From Labilithrix sp. (GTDB lineage: Bacteria > Myxococcota_A > Polyangia > Polyangiales > Polyangiaceae), in contig JAHBWD010000015.1 of the NCBI GenBank assembly GCA_019637175.1, positions 1 to 64,000 of the forward strand: DNA of 64,000 nt, read 5' to 3'. Both the position numbers and the translations under genes were made by a program. Shown piece by piece: positions 34,807 to 41,989 of this stretch. Each line of letters opens with the position of its first letter. Position 1 is the first letter of the stretch. The notes under the pieces were generated by a model. It saw nothing but the letters and a program-made list of their open reading frames with translations, was not told the DNA's origin and made no database searches.

Positions 34807-35889
34807 CTACGGCATTTGTCGCGCGCGTCGTCGGGCGCGTCGGCGCATTCGCGCGATCGCGGCGAGCGCGAGCGCCGCGAGGAGGCCGAGGCCGCTCGGC
34901 GGGCGCGTGCGTGTCGTCACGCTCGCGCAGCCGGTCGACTCGGTGACGATCACCCGGCGCGAAGGCGCGGGCGCCGTCGTCGCTTCTTCCTCGCCTTCCT
35001 CTTCTTCGGTCGACGGCGGCGGAGGCGGAGGCTCCTTGCCCTCGAGCACCGGCTTCGCGCCGGCGGCGGCGAACGCGGTCTCGACGAGATCCTTGACGGG
35101 CTCGAGCGCGGTGTACACGTCCTCGGTCGCCGAGCCGATGCAGAACGCCGAGGGATCCTGCTCGGTGCGCTCCTTGCCGTTGCTCACGCGCGACGCGACG
35201 CCGACGATCGCCTTCGACTTCGCGGAGAGCGCGGGCCCGCCGCTGTCGCCCGAGCACGCGGCCTCGCCGAAGGCGAACTCGCCCTCGAAGAGCTCGTGAT
35301 GGTTCGTGGTCGTCGGGCCGAGCGCGATGACGCTCACGCCGGTGCGCTGCATGCGCATCGCGGGCTTCTCGTTGGTCTCGTCGATGCCGTAGCCCACGAT
35401 CGTGAGCGCCTCGTTCTCCTTGGCGCCGCCGTCGAGGCGGATCGACGCGATGGGCGCCTCGACCTCCGCGTCGAGCAGGATGAGCGCGACGTCGGGGATG
35501 AGGTTCTTGGTCCGCGGGACGAACAAGCGCTTGCCGGTGGCCGCGGGCGACGCGTTGCGCTCGACGTCTCGCGGCGCGGTCGCGCCGACGTAGACGTGTA
35601 GGACGTTCGCCGGATAGTCGGTCATGGTGATGTCGTCGTTGAGATCGCCGACGCAGTGGCGCGCGGTGAGCACCAGATTCCTGGCGATCATCGTGCCGGA
35701 GCAGCTCGCGTAGTTCTTTCCCTGGACGGTGACGGCGAGCTGCACGACCGCGTCCTGCTCCTTCGGCGAGGCCGTGCCGTTGATGATCGGCTGGCGATGG
35801 GACGCGATTCGCTCGGGCGTCGTCTCGTGACCGGTGCACGCTGCGAGAGTGAGGGCGCACGAAGCCACGACGCCCAGCGAGGAACGCAT
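34807..35889 (-). CDS. Trypsin-like serine protease with MYXO-CTERM-like tail
   Basis: A 360-aa exported S1-family protease. The triad is LTARHC (His78), PDVALILLD (Asp133) and GDSGGP (Ser216). After the protease domain come an acidic Pro/Glu stretch and then a tail from about 317: ESTGC (Cys321), a short Thr/Arg/Pro stretch, one hydrophobic helix (LGLLAALALAAIA) and a dense Arg cluster. This Cys-helix-Arg layout is that of MYXO-CTERM sorting signals. The N-terminus also has a lipobox (LAAC, Cys18), so two anchors are predicted. Start ATG 35889; TTG 35907 is unlikely. The gap to the next gene is 10 nt. Confidence 0.88.
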   Translation of the reverse strand: MRSSLGVVASCALTLAACTGHETTPERIASHRQPIINGTASPKEQDAVVQLAVTVQGKNYASCSGTMIARNLVLTARHCVGDLNDDITMTDYPANVLHVYVGATAPRDVERNASPAATGKRLFVPRTKNLIPDVALILLDAEVEAPIASIRLDGGAKENEALTIVGYGIDETNEKPAMRMQRTGVSVIALGPTTTNHHELFEGEFAFGEAACSGDSGGPALSAKSKAIVGVASRVSNGKERTEQDPSAFCIGSATEDVYTALEPVKDLVETAFAAAGAKPVLEGKEPPPPPPSTEEEEGEEEATTAPAPSRRVIVTESTGCASVTTRTRPPSGLGLLAALALAAIARMRRRARRRARQMP

Positions 35890-35998
35890 CGAAGGAGCGA
35901 CGAGCAACCGTCATGCCGCGCGCGTCGAGCGCGTGGCGACGCTCCGGCGCTCACCGGCGAGCCTCCCGTCGCCCGCGTCTGGTGCGCGGGCGATCCAT

Positions 35999-37207
35999 CT
36001 ACGCCGTCGGCTCCGGCGGCGGCGGCGCCGAAGGGCGCACGCTGTCGAGGGTGACCTTCTCGTGCTCGAGCTCGAAGCCGGTGGGCTTGCTCTCGGGCGG
36101 TGCGGGCAGCTCGTTTCGTCCGAGCGTCGGCGCGTGCTCTTCGGGGAGCTGATCGAGGCTGTCGCTCAAGACGAGGGTCGACGCCTCCGGCGACGTGCGC
36201 GCGATCACGGCGTCTTCTTCGAGGAACTCGGTGCGGATGCGCCCCGCGATGAAGAGGATGGGGAACGAGAGGAAGAGGCCCTTGAAGCCGAAGAGGTGCT
36301 CGCAGGCGAGCAGGCTCACGATCAAGAGAAAGCCCGGGATCTTCACGTGCCGCGCGGTGAGCCGCGGGCTCAGGTAGTACGACTCGACCTTGTGCAGGAT
36401 GAAGGTGAGGCCGATGAAGATCCCGACGCCGAGCCAGCCCTTCGCCTGATAGGCGAGGAGCGAGAGCACGGTCCCGGAGACGATGTTGCCGATCACCGGT
36501 ACGAGCGCCGACACGAAGATGAGCAGCATCAGCGCGGGGACGTGAGGCACGCCGAGCAAGAGCAGCACGGGCAGCGTGGTCAGCGTGTTGAACACGGCGA
36601 CGATGAGCTGGAGCTGAACGGTCACGACGGTCGCGTCGGCGGTGTGACCGAGCCAGCGCCCGAGCGTGCCGCCGAGCGATCGCGCGTCGACGCGCGACCA
36701 GAACGCCTTCAGCTCCTCTTCCTCGAGCACGAACACGATCGCGAGGATGAACCCGATGAGCACGTGCACGAAGAAGTGACCGACGGCCGAGGCCGCCGAG
36801 ATGGCGTCGCCGGCGTAGTGCTTCACGCCGTCGATGATCTTCTCCGTGCCGCCGATCTGCTCCTCGATGCGGACGACGAGCGGGTTCTGCCGCAGCTCGG
36901 CGAGCTCCTCGGGCACGCTGTCTTTCATCGACGTGTAGGTGCGGATCGTCTTGCCGATGCCGAGCCACGCGATCGCGCCCACGAACGCCACGACGGCGCC
37001 GACGATCGCCAAGACCGCCTTCTTTCGCGTGAGGCCCGAGCGTTCCGCGAGGGTGCGCGACGCCCAGCCGAGCGCGCGCTCGAAGGTGACGAAGAAGAGC
37101 AGCAGGATCGCGAGGTGCCGGAAGAGATAGAGAAGCCCGACGAAACCTGCGATCGCGACGAACCGCCTGGGGGTCTTCTCCGACAGGAAGCTCGCGACGC
37201 GGTCCAT
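35999..37207 (-). CDS. AI-2E family (YdiK/PerM-like) permease
   Basis: A 402-aa polytopic membrane protein of the AI-2E/UPF0118 family: paired helices at the N-terminus, a periplasmic helical region, then four or five helices (VPALMLLIFVSALVPVIGNIVSG, GFLLIVSLLACEHLFGFKGLFLSFP). Members include TqsA and Na+/H+ antiporters; quorum-signal export should not be assumed. The C-terminal 60 residues form an acidic Pro-rich tail. TACCCT at 37220-37215 is 7 nt from the ATG. It is 109 nt from the protease gene and may be transcribed separately. Confidence 0.88.
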   Translation of the reverse strand: MDRVASFLSEKTPRRFVAIAGFVGLLYLFRHLAILLLFFVTFERALGWASRTLAERSGLTRKKAVLAIVGAVVAFVGAIAWLGIGKTIRTYTSMKDSVPEELAELRQNPLVVRIEEQIGGTEKIIDGVKHYAGDAISAASAVGHFFVHVLIGFILAIVFVLEEEELKAFWSRVDARSLGGTLGRWLGHTADATVVTVQLQLIVAVFNTLTTLPVLLLLGVPHVPALMLLIFVSALVPVIGNIVSGTVLSLLAYQAKGWLGVGIFIGLTFILHKVESYYLSPRLTARHVKIPGFLLIVSLLACEHLFGFKGLFLSFPILFIAGRIRTEFLEEDAVIARTSPEASTLVLSDSLDQLPEEHAPTLGRNELPAPPESKPTGFELEHEKVTLDSVRPSAPPPPEPTA

Positions 37208-37280
37208 GAGCGCGAGGGTATCCGACCGCAATCTCCGGGAACACGAGATCGGAGCGAGGTGTCGGACGTAGGAGGTCGGG

Positions 37281-38684
37281 ATGAGCCGCAGCGAGGGATT
37301 GAGCGCGAAGGTCGTGGTGGTCGCGGGGGTGGGGCTCGCGGCCCTCGGTCTCCTGGCGGTGCGCACCCACATGAAGGCCGGCGCGGCGCGAGAGCCGCTG
37401 GCCCCTGTCGTCGCGGCGGCCGCGCCGATCCCGACGCCCGTCTCCGAGCCCCTACCTCAGCCGGAAGAGAAGGCGTCGCCGCCGAAGCCGACCCAGGCCG
37501 ATCGGCATGCGCTCGTCGAGGCCGTCGAGGCGGGCGATCTCGCGCGCGTCGAGGCGCTCGCCGCCAAGGGCGTCGGGCTCCAGGGCACGCTCGCCGGCGC
37601 GGCGCGATCGGGCAACGCGGCGCTCATCGGTTGGCTCGTCGATCACGGCGTCGACGTCCACGAAGACGAAGACATGCCGGCGTCGCCGCTCTTGCTCGCC
37701 GACGAGCACGACGCGGCGGTGAAGGTGCTGCTCGCGAAGGGCGCGCGTGAGCCTTCGCTCGCGAAGGCGGCGGCCGCGGCCGCGCCCAAGGCCGTCGCGC
37801 GGCTCTTGGCGAAGGGCGCGAGCCCGAATTCGAAGTCGCCCGACGGCGAGCCTGCGCTGATGATGGCGGTGCGCGACGGCGCGGCCACGCACCGCCGCGC
37901 CGTCGTCGACGCACTGCTCGCGGCGGGCGCCGACGCGAGCGCGCGCTGGGACGACGAGAGCGCGCTGTCGATCGCGGTCGGCCAGTCGACCGCGCCCGGC
38001 GTCGACGCCGAGAAGCCGGGGGATCGTCCGATCGACGTCGTCTCGCGACTCGTCGCGCGCGGCGCCAAGGTCGACGGCGACGTGCTCGTCTCGGCGATGA
38101 GCGCCGGCGACGAAGAACGCGGCGCGCTCCTCGACCTCTTGCTCGGCGGAAAGCTCGACGCCGGCGCGACCGCGCAGGCGATCGCCCGCGCCGCGAGCGC
38201 GCACGACGCGGCCTCGATCAAGCGCATCGGCGCGAAGGGCGTCGCCTGGGGCAAGATCGACAAGAGCACGCCGTCGCCGCTCGAGGCGGCGATCATCGAC
38301 GGCGACGTCGCCGTGGTGCGCGCGCTCCTCGACGTCGGCGCCCCCACCGATCGCACGTCCGAAGACGGCGACACGGCGCTGCTCGCCGCGGTCGCCGCGG
38401 CGGCCGGCGAGGGCGACGACGCGCTGCGCGTCGTGCGCGTGCTCCTCGATCGCGGCGTGAGCCCCAACAAACGCGGCCGCGACGGGCGCACGCCGCTCTT
38501 CGTCGCGAGCCAGCAGGGCAGCGAGGTGCTCGTCGCCCTGCTCTTGTCGCGCGGCGCGCGCATCGGCGACGCGGTCGACGGCCGGACGCCGATCGAGATC
38601 GCCGACTCGAACGGGCACCGCGAGGTCGTGAAGCTCCTCGAGTCGCGGGGCGCTCGACGGCGGCGCTCCACCCTCGACGACTGA
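37281..38684 (+). CDS. Membrane-anchored ankyrin-repeat protein
   Basis: A 467-aa protein with a single N-terminal membrane helix (about 9-27) and Pro linker, then about eight ankyrin-type repeats from residue 72 to the end (DGDTALLAAVAAAA, RDGRTPLFVASQQGSEVLVALLLSRGA, GRTPIEIADSNGHREVVKLLES). By charge the repeats should be on the periplasmic side. Ankyrin repeats mediate protein contacts; the partner is unknown. AGGAGGT 5 nt before ATG 37281 is a strong ribosome site. It is divergent from the AI-2E permease gene across 73 nt. Confidence 0.88.
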   Translation: MSRSEGLSAKVVVVAGVGLAALGLLAVRTHMKAGAAREPLAPVVAAAAPIPTPVSEPLPQPEEKASPPKPTQADRHALVEAVEAGDLARVEALAAKGVGLQGTLAGAARSGNAALIGWLVDHGVDVHEDEDMPASPLLLADEHDAAVKVLLAKGAREPSLAKAAAAAAPKAVARLLAKGASPNSKSPDGEPALMMAVRDGAATHRRAVVDALLAAGADASARWDDESALSIAVGQSTAPGVDAEKPGDRPIDVVSRLVARGAKVDGDVLVSAMSAGDEERGALLDLLLGGKLDAGATAQAIARAASAHDAASIKRIGAKGVAWGKIDKSTPSPLEAAIIDGDVAVVRALLDVGAPTDRTSEDGDTALLAAVAAAAGEGDDALRVVRVLLDRGVSPNKRGRDGRTPLFVASQQGSEVLVALLLSRGARIGDAVDGRTPIEIADSNGHREVVKLLESRGARRRRSTLDD

Positions 38685-38740
38685 TCGCGACGGTTCCTGC
38701 CGAGCTGGTTCATCCGCTGAGCACGCGTTAGTCTTGAAAC

Positions 38741-38926
38741 ATGCAAGATCGTGACGGACGCGTGGATGTCACGGATGTGCGCGTAATCTGGAGCGATCCG
38801 ACGCGCGGCAAGGCGAAGCTGCGCGAGGAGTCCCTCGACGAGCACCTCTCGCGTCCCATCGCCGAGCGCCTCGCGACCGCGCTCGCGCTCGTGCGCTCGC
38901 CGCCTGCCGATGACCGCGGCGTCTGA
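38741..38926 (+). CDS. Small protein coupled to a nucleotidyltransferase (possible antitoxin)
   Basis: A 61-aa soluble, charged protein not similar to anything I recognise. The N-terminal half could form strands (DVTDVRVIWSDP) and the second half a helix (ESLDEHLSRPIAERLATALALV). TAGTCT at 38729-38734 lies 6 nt before the ATG, so translation is probably leaderless. Its last 17 nt overlap the start of the nucleotidyltransferase gene, so the two proteins are co-produced. Size and position fit an antitoxin, but no DNA-binding motif is obvious. Confidence 0.5.
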   Translation: MQDRDGRVDVTDVRVIWSDPTRGKAKLREESLDEHLSRPIAERLATALALVRSPPADDRGV

Positions 38927-39485
38927 GCCCATCGGGCTTGCCCTTGCGCGTGTGGCTGCCGTGCTGCGCCATCACGGCGTCGACGACTTCGCGTTCACCG
39001 GCGGCGTAGCCGTCGGCGTGTGGTCCGCTCCGCGCCAAACCCGCGACGTGGACGTCTGCGGCACGCTGCCCGCTGCGGAGGTCGACCGGCTCCTCGCGAT
39101 CCGCGATGGCGTTCGAGGCGGCGCAGGAGCCTTGCCGGACATGGTGCGCTTCCGCATCGCGGGGTGGGATATCGATCTCTTCGTTTCCAAGAGCGACTAT
39201 GACCGCGAGTGCCTCCGCCGCGCGATCGAGGTCGAAGTCGACGGCACGGAGGTCCGGGTCGTTACGGTCGAGGACCTGCTCATCCACAAGATGATCAAGC
39301 TACGGAGCGACCGGCGGCGGATCCTCCAAGACCTCGCCGACGTCCGCGCCGTCGTCGACGTCCAGCGCGGTCGCCTCGATTGGAGCTACGTCGAAAAGTG
39401 GGTGCCCGTTGACGAGCTCGCTCTGCTTCGCGCGATCTCGACATCCAGCGACGAAGATCTCCTCCAGCGCCTGCTCGGCCGCTGA
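38910..39485 (+). CDS. AbiEii/DUF6036-like nucleotidyltransferase
   Basis: A 191-aa protein of the DNA polymerase-beta nucleotidyltransferase superfamily. The catalytic pattern is FTGGVAVGVW followed by RQTRDVDV (Asp46, Asp48) and WDIDLFV (Asp87, Asp89). The C-terminal part VEDLLIHKMIKLRSDRRRILQDLADV matches the helical region with a Lys/Asp pattern common in AbiEii/DUF1814 proteins. Relatives include type IV toxin AbiEii and tRNA-modifying toxins, but housekeeping or unknown members also exist. It overlaps the upstream 61-aa gene. GC content is slightly lower than the surroundings, hinting at horizontal origin. Confidence 0.75.
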   Translation: MTAASEPIGLALARVAAVLRHHGVDDFAFTGGVAVGVWSAPRQTRDVDVCGTLPAAEVDRLLAIRDGVRGGAGALPDMVRFRIAGWDIDLFVSKSDYDRECLRRAIEVEVDGTEVRVVTVEDLLIHKMIKLRSDRRRILQDLADVRAVVDVQRGRLDWSYVEKWVPVDELALLRAISTSSDEDLLQRLLGR

Positions 39486-39616
39486 TCGGAGCCGTGTTCG
39501 TTCCATCGGATCGTGACGTGAAGACGCGCTGATGCAGCGGGGGATGCCCACGACGGCGTGCGCGAGACGCTCCGATCGTTGTTCGGGGGTGAACGATCTG
39601 TTTCACCGCGTTCGCG

Positions 39617-39644
39617 TTGTGGGCGGACGCTGGCACCTTACAAT
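39617..39644 (+). promoter_or_regulatory. Putative promoter of the DODA-type dioxygenase gene (TTGTGG-N16-TACAAT)
   Basis: TTGTGG at 39617-39622, 16-nt spacer, then TACAAT at 39639-39644 (five of six consensus bases), 6 nt before the ATG at 39651. The -10 match is among the best in the window. Confidence 0.5.
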
Positions 39645-39650
39645 GTCGCG

Positions 39651-40532
39651 ATGGACCGCCGCGGCGCGCTCGTTCTAATCGCAGGCGCGATCGCGGCGGC
39701 GTGCGGTCGGACGAAGCGAGGCGACATGACGAGCTCGAGCACGAGAGCGGCCCAGGGCACCGGGAAGATGCCGGTGATCTTCATCGCGCACGGCGCGCCG
39801 CCGTTGCTCGACGACGCCGCCTGGCAAGCGGAGCTCGCGGCGTGGAGCAAGGCGATGCCGCGCCCGAAGAGCATCCTGATGCTGTCGGCGCACTGGGAGG
39901 CGCGCCCGATCGCGATCGGCGCGACGTCGGCGGTGCCGCTCGTCTACGACTTCTACGGCTTCCCCGAGCGGTACTACGCGACCAAGTATCCTTCGCCGGG
40001 CGCGCCCGAGCTCGCGGCGCGCGTGCGAGAGCTCTTGCGATCGAACGACGTCGCGCACGCCGACGAGCCGGCGCGCGGGCTCGATCACGGATCTTACGTC
40101 CCGTTGATCTCGATGTACCCGCAGGCCGACGTGCCGGTGCTCCAGGTGTCGCTGCCCGGGCTCGATCCGAAGGAGCTCTTTCGGTTCGGGCGCGCGCTCG
40201 CGCCGCTGCGCGACGAGGGCGTGCTCGTCGCCGGCAGCGGCTTTCTCACGCACAACATGCGCGCCTTGGGTGAGCGAACGACGCCGTCGTGGGCGACCGA
40301 GTTCGACGCGTGGGCGGCCGAGATCATCGCGAAGAAGGACGTCGACGCGCTCGTCGACTTCCACGCGCGCGCGCCCGCCGCGCGCCTCGCCCACCCGCGC
40401 GAGGAGCACTTCGCGCCGATGATCGCCGCCGCCGCTGCCGCGATGGGCGAGCCCGGCGAGGTCACCTTCCCGATCACGGGCTTCTGGGGCCTCGCCCCGG
40501 CGTTCACGCGCCGCTCCGTGCAGATCGGTTGA
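39651..40532 (+). CDS. DODA/YgiD-type class III extradiol dioxygenase, predicted lipoprotein
   Basis: A 293-aa member of the LigB/DODA family, which cleaves catechol-type rings such as DOPA (plants) or dihydroxybenzoates. Metal-ligand motifs are FIAHGAPPL, MLSAHWEA, LDHGSYVPL and GSGFLTHNM. Unlike E. coli YgiD it begins with a lipoprotein signal (IAGAIAAAC, Cys18) and a Ser/Thr tether of about 20 residues, so export is predicted. TACAAT 6 nt upstream of ATG 39651 supports this start over ATG 39726, which would give a cytoplasmic enzyme. The 3' end faces the reductase gene with a 9-nt gap. Confidence 0.85.
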   Translation: MDRRGALVLIAGAIAAACGRTKRGDMTSSSTRAAQGTGKMPVIFIAHGAPPLLDDAAWQAELAAWSKAMPRPKSILMLSAHWEARPIAIGATSAVPLVYDFYGFPERYYATKYPSPGAPELAARVRELLRSNDVAHADEPARGLDHGSYVPLISMYPQADVPVLQVSLPGLDPKELFRFGRALAPLRDEGVLVAGSGFLTHNMRALGERTTPSWATEFDAWAAEIIAKKDVDALVDFHARAPAARLAHPREEHFAPMIAAAAAAMGEPGEVTFPITGFWGLAPAFTRRSVQIG

Positions 40533-40541
40533 AGCGTTCTT

Positions 40542-41231
40542 TCATCCGGTCGCCGTCGCGCTCCGAGCGGACTGCTTCGTGAGGACGACGTGGGTGGCGT
40601 GGCTCGACGTCACGTGCTCCGTGCACGCGTAACCGAGGCTCACGGTGTCGATGCCTGCGAGCAGGTGCTCGCCGCGCCCGAGGATGACGGGAGAGATCAC
40701 GAGGTGGAGCTCGTCGACGAGCCCCGCGGCGAGGTACTGGCGAACGGTGGCGGCGCCGCCCCCGAGGCGGACGTCCTTGCCCCGAGCCGCCTCCGTCGCG
40801 CGCTTCAGCGCGGCGTGGATCCCGTCGGTGACGAAGTGGAACGTCGTTCCGCCCTCCATCGTGATCGACGCGCGCGCGTGGTGCGTGAGCACGAAGACAG
40901 GCACGTGGTAGGGCGGGTTCTCTCCCCACCATCCTCGCCATTCGTCGTCGGTCCAGGGGCCGCGGATCGGCCCGAACATGTTGCGGCCGAGGATCCAGGC
41001 CCCGACGTTCTCGAAGCCGCGCGCGACGAAGTCGTCGTCGACGCCTTCGCGCGGAGGCTCGCCGCTCGACGCGCCGGCCTCGGGGTGGAGCTTCTGGAAC
41101 GTCTTGGTGCCGAAGACCCACGCGTGCAGCGCGAGGCCTCCGACGCCGAGCGGGTTTTCGAGATCCTGATCGGGACCCGCGCCGTACCCGTCGATCGAGA
41201 TCGAGAATGAATTGACCCGAAGCTTCGACAT
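40542..41231 (-). CDS. RibD C-terminal/dihydrofolate reductase-like protein
   Basis: A 229-aa NAD(P)H-dependent reductase-fold protein related to the RibD C-terminal domain and YyaP/DfrA-like proteins. Features are SISIDGYGAGP at the N-terminus, GAWILGRNMFGPI, FVLTHHARASITMEGGTTFHFV, VRLGGGAATVRQYLAAGLVDELHL and SPVILGRGEHL. Such proteins are common in soil bacteria and rarely characterised; a folate or riboflavin role is not implied. AGAGG lies 5 nt before the ATG at 41231, so GTG 41237 is less likely. Confidence 0.88.
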   Translation of the reverse strand: MSKLRVNSFSISIDGYGAGPDQDLENPLGVGGLALHAWVFGTKTFQKLHPEAGASSGEPPREGVDDDFVARGFENVGAWILGRNMFGPIRGPWTDDEWRGWWGENPPYHVPVFVLTHHARASITMEGGTTFHFVTDGIHAALKRATEAARGKDVRLGGGAATVRQYLAAGLVDELHLVISPVILGRGEHLLAGIDTVSLGYACTEHVTSSHATHVVLTKQSARSATATG

Positions 41232-41309
41232 GACCACCTCTTTCCAGACCGAAGACGAACGAGCCGCGGCCGGATCGACACGCCGGCGTAAGAATCAAAA
41301 CGGCGCGAC

Positions 41310-41927
41310 TCACCGATCGCGACATGAGCCAGCGTAGTCGCAGCGCAGCCACTGCGTGATTCCTGCGACCCGCTCGATCGCTTCGATTCCTTCGCGAAGG
41401 GGAGCCTGAAGGCAGGGACTCGTTGGTCCGAAGCTTTGCGCGCGGCGTACGCCCTGCTGGACGAGGGAGACCTGCGCGGAAGGCGCCCATTCTCCCCATA
41501 CCGGGTCATGCGCGTCGCAGGGGCCAAGCGTCTTCACTCGAAAGAAGCCCGAGTCGAGGAGACGCTCGTACAACGCGAGGGCGTCGGCCGGACGCACCTT
41601 CGCGACCTTCGGGCCGCGCTCGTTCACTCCCGACTCTCCGTAGAATTGCACCGAGCCGTCGGGGTAGAGATCGACGTCGTAGCCGGGACAATCGCTCGTA
41701 TGCGCGGTGACGCGCATACGAAGGCGCGTCGGTTCACTTGGCGCGGGCTCGGCCTCGTCGTCTCCAAGGAGGAACCCTGCGTCGGTCGGTGCCTCCGTTG
41801 GGAGCGCGGCATCGACGCTGGCGACGCTCGTCGGCATCGGCGCTCGCGCCGTCGCATGACCCGGCGGGTCCTCACACGAAGGACGGCAAGATACGAGCGC
41901 GAGAAGGAGGCCCCATCGTCTCGACAT
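41310..41927 (-). CDS. DUF6438-like lipoprotein
   Basis: A 205-aa predicted lipoprotein with a short signal ending LALVSC (Cys14) and an acidic Pro/Ala/Thr linker. The domain from about 70 contains the DUF6438 pattern CPGYDVDLYPDGSVQFYG, RPADALALYERLLDSGFFRV and later a Cys pair. Function unknown. TAGACT is 12 nt before the ATG. The gene ends 78 nt before the reductase gene on the same strand. The third-position composition is less extreme than that of its neighbours. Confidence 0.75.
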   Translation of the reverse strand: MSRRWGLLLALVSCRPSCEDPPGHATARAPMPTSVASVDAALPTEAPTDAGFLLGDDEAEPAPSEPTRLRMRVTAHTSDCPGYDVDLYPDGSVQFYGESGVNERGPKVAKVRPADALALYERLLDSGFFRVKTLGPCDAHDPVWGEWAPSAQVSLVQQGVRRAQSFGPTSPCLQAPLREGIEAIERVAGITQWLRCDYAGSCRDR

Positions 41928-41989
41928 GGCTCGACTCCGAGTCTAGCGCTCTGGCCGCAGAACCGCTGACGCTGCGCGCGGCAGATCGG

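Noticed and set aside
35999..37207. AI-2E family permease as evidence of quorum sensing
   Set aside because: The family name covers many unrelated permeases, and no luxS or signal receptor gene is in the window.
38741..39485. Defence island around the nucleotidyltransferase pair
   Set aside because: Flanking genes are an ankyrin protein and a dioxygenase; no restriction, CRISPR, integrase or other defence genes occur nearby.
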